64,000 bases of DNA from Micropterix aruncella (Eukaryota; Arthropoda; Insecta; Lepidoptera; Micropterigidae). The position numbers and the translations under genes are program-made. The notes below the pieces were generated by a model that was given only the letters and a program-made list of their open reading frames with translations, searched no databases and was not told the DNA's origin. The DNA lies in NCBI GenBank assembly GCA_944548615.1, contig CALYMY010000051.1:124001-188000 (forward strand), read 5' to 3'. Shown in pieces: positions 63,888 through 64,000 of this stretch (the first letter of the stretch is position 1; each line of letters starts with the position of its first letter).

Positions 63888-64000
63888 CTGTAAAGAGAAA
63901 AATCAATGTATGTACGCACTACATAGATTTGCGGAAAGTTAAATACGTTTTTATCTATATATTTTTACATTTGTAACGCTGAAAACACATTTCATCTACC
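63888..64000 (-). other. Intron end with splice acceptor, minus strand
   Basis: On the minus strand the sequence reads gatttttctctttacag and then enters the coding frame at 63887. The polypyrimidine tract plus AG is a good acceptor, and the open frame upstream of it lacks an ATG. The intron continues past the right edge. Confidence 0.7.

Noticed and set aside
61498..63906. Treating 63906 as the true start of the minus-strand transposase
   Set aside because: The codon there is TTG and lies in an intron-like polypyrimidine tract ending in AG at 63888. The coding exon more plausibly begins at 63887.
63764..63976. A 70-codon plus-strand frame near the right edge
   Set aside because: It is antisense to the 5' part of the minus-strand transposase exon and its intron.

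Overview
The window is eukaryotic and most likely from an insect. It carries two P-superfamily (THAP9-like) transposase loci with a spliced structure, piggyBac-type non-autonomous elements with TTAA target duplications, an AT-rich flank and a very long satellite array. Nothing in it identifies the order or species with confidence.

Positions 1-56533 are one head-to-tail satellite array. It runs off the left edge. The unit is 386-387 bp, with about 140 full units and seven half units of 191 bp, all in the same orientation (hand count). Each full unit has, on the + strand: a GC-rich block with a four-run G-quadruplex motif, an AT-rich palindromic stretch, an ACCGGT site, a tRNA-like segment with A-box-like and B-box-like motifs followed by a T-run (the layout of an internal RNA polymerase III promoter plus terminator), a TTAA site and a polypyrimidine tract. 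Units fall into at least three sequence classes. These repeat in register as higher-order repeats of about 3475-3477 bp (9 units) and 3671 bp (9 units plus one half unit), and are overlaid by larger duplications at offsets of 5988, 17774, 22411 and about 50290 bp. Two different TTAA-flanked elements (305 and 334 bp) have inserted into the homologous TTAA of different units. One is shared by the two copies of a duplication about 50 kb apart, and the other is present in only one copy. Positions 15450-19900 carry many single-base indels not seen elsewhere in the array and probably reflect poorly polished assembly.

Positions 56534-64000 are the flank. It holds a nested pair of inverted-repeat elements (56692-57362, with an inner one at 56776-57275), a degenerate P-type transposase pseudogene on + (THAP exon at 57547, main exon from 58221, decayed by about 59657), a (TA)n tract, a third TTAA-flanked element (60758-61003), and a long intact P-type transposase exon on - (61498-63887) whose 5' THAP-encoding part should lie beyond the right edge.

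There is no operon-like cooperation here. The content is selfish and structural DNA: a satellite that may be transcribable, elements that landed in it, and transposases in the flank. I see no ordinary host gene.
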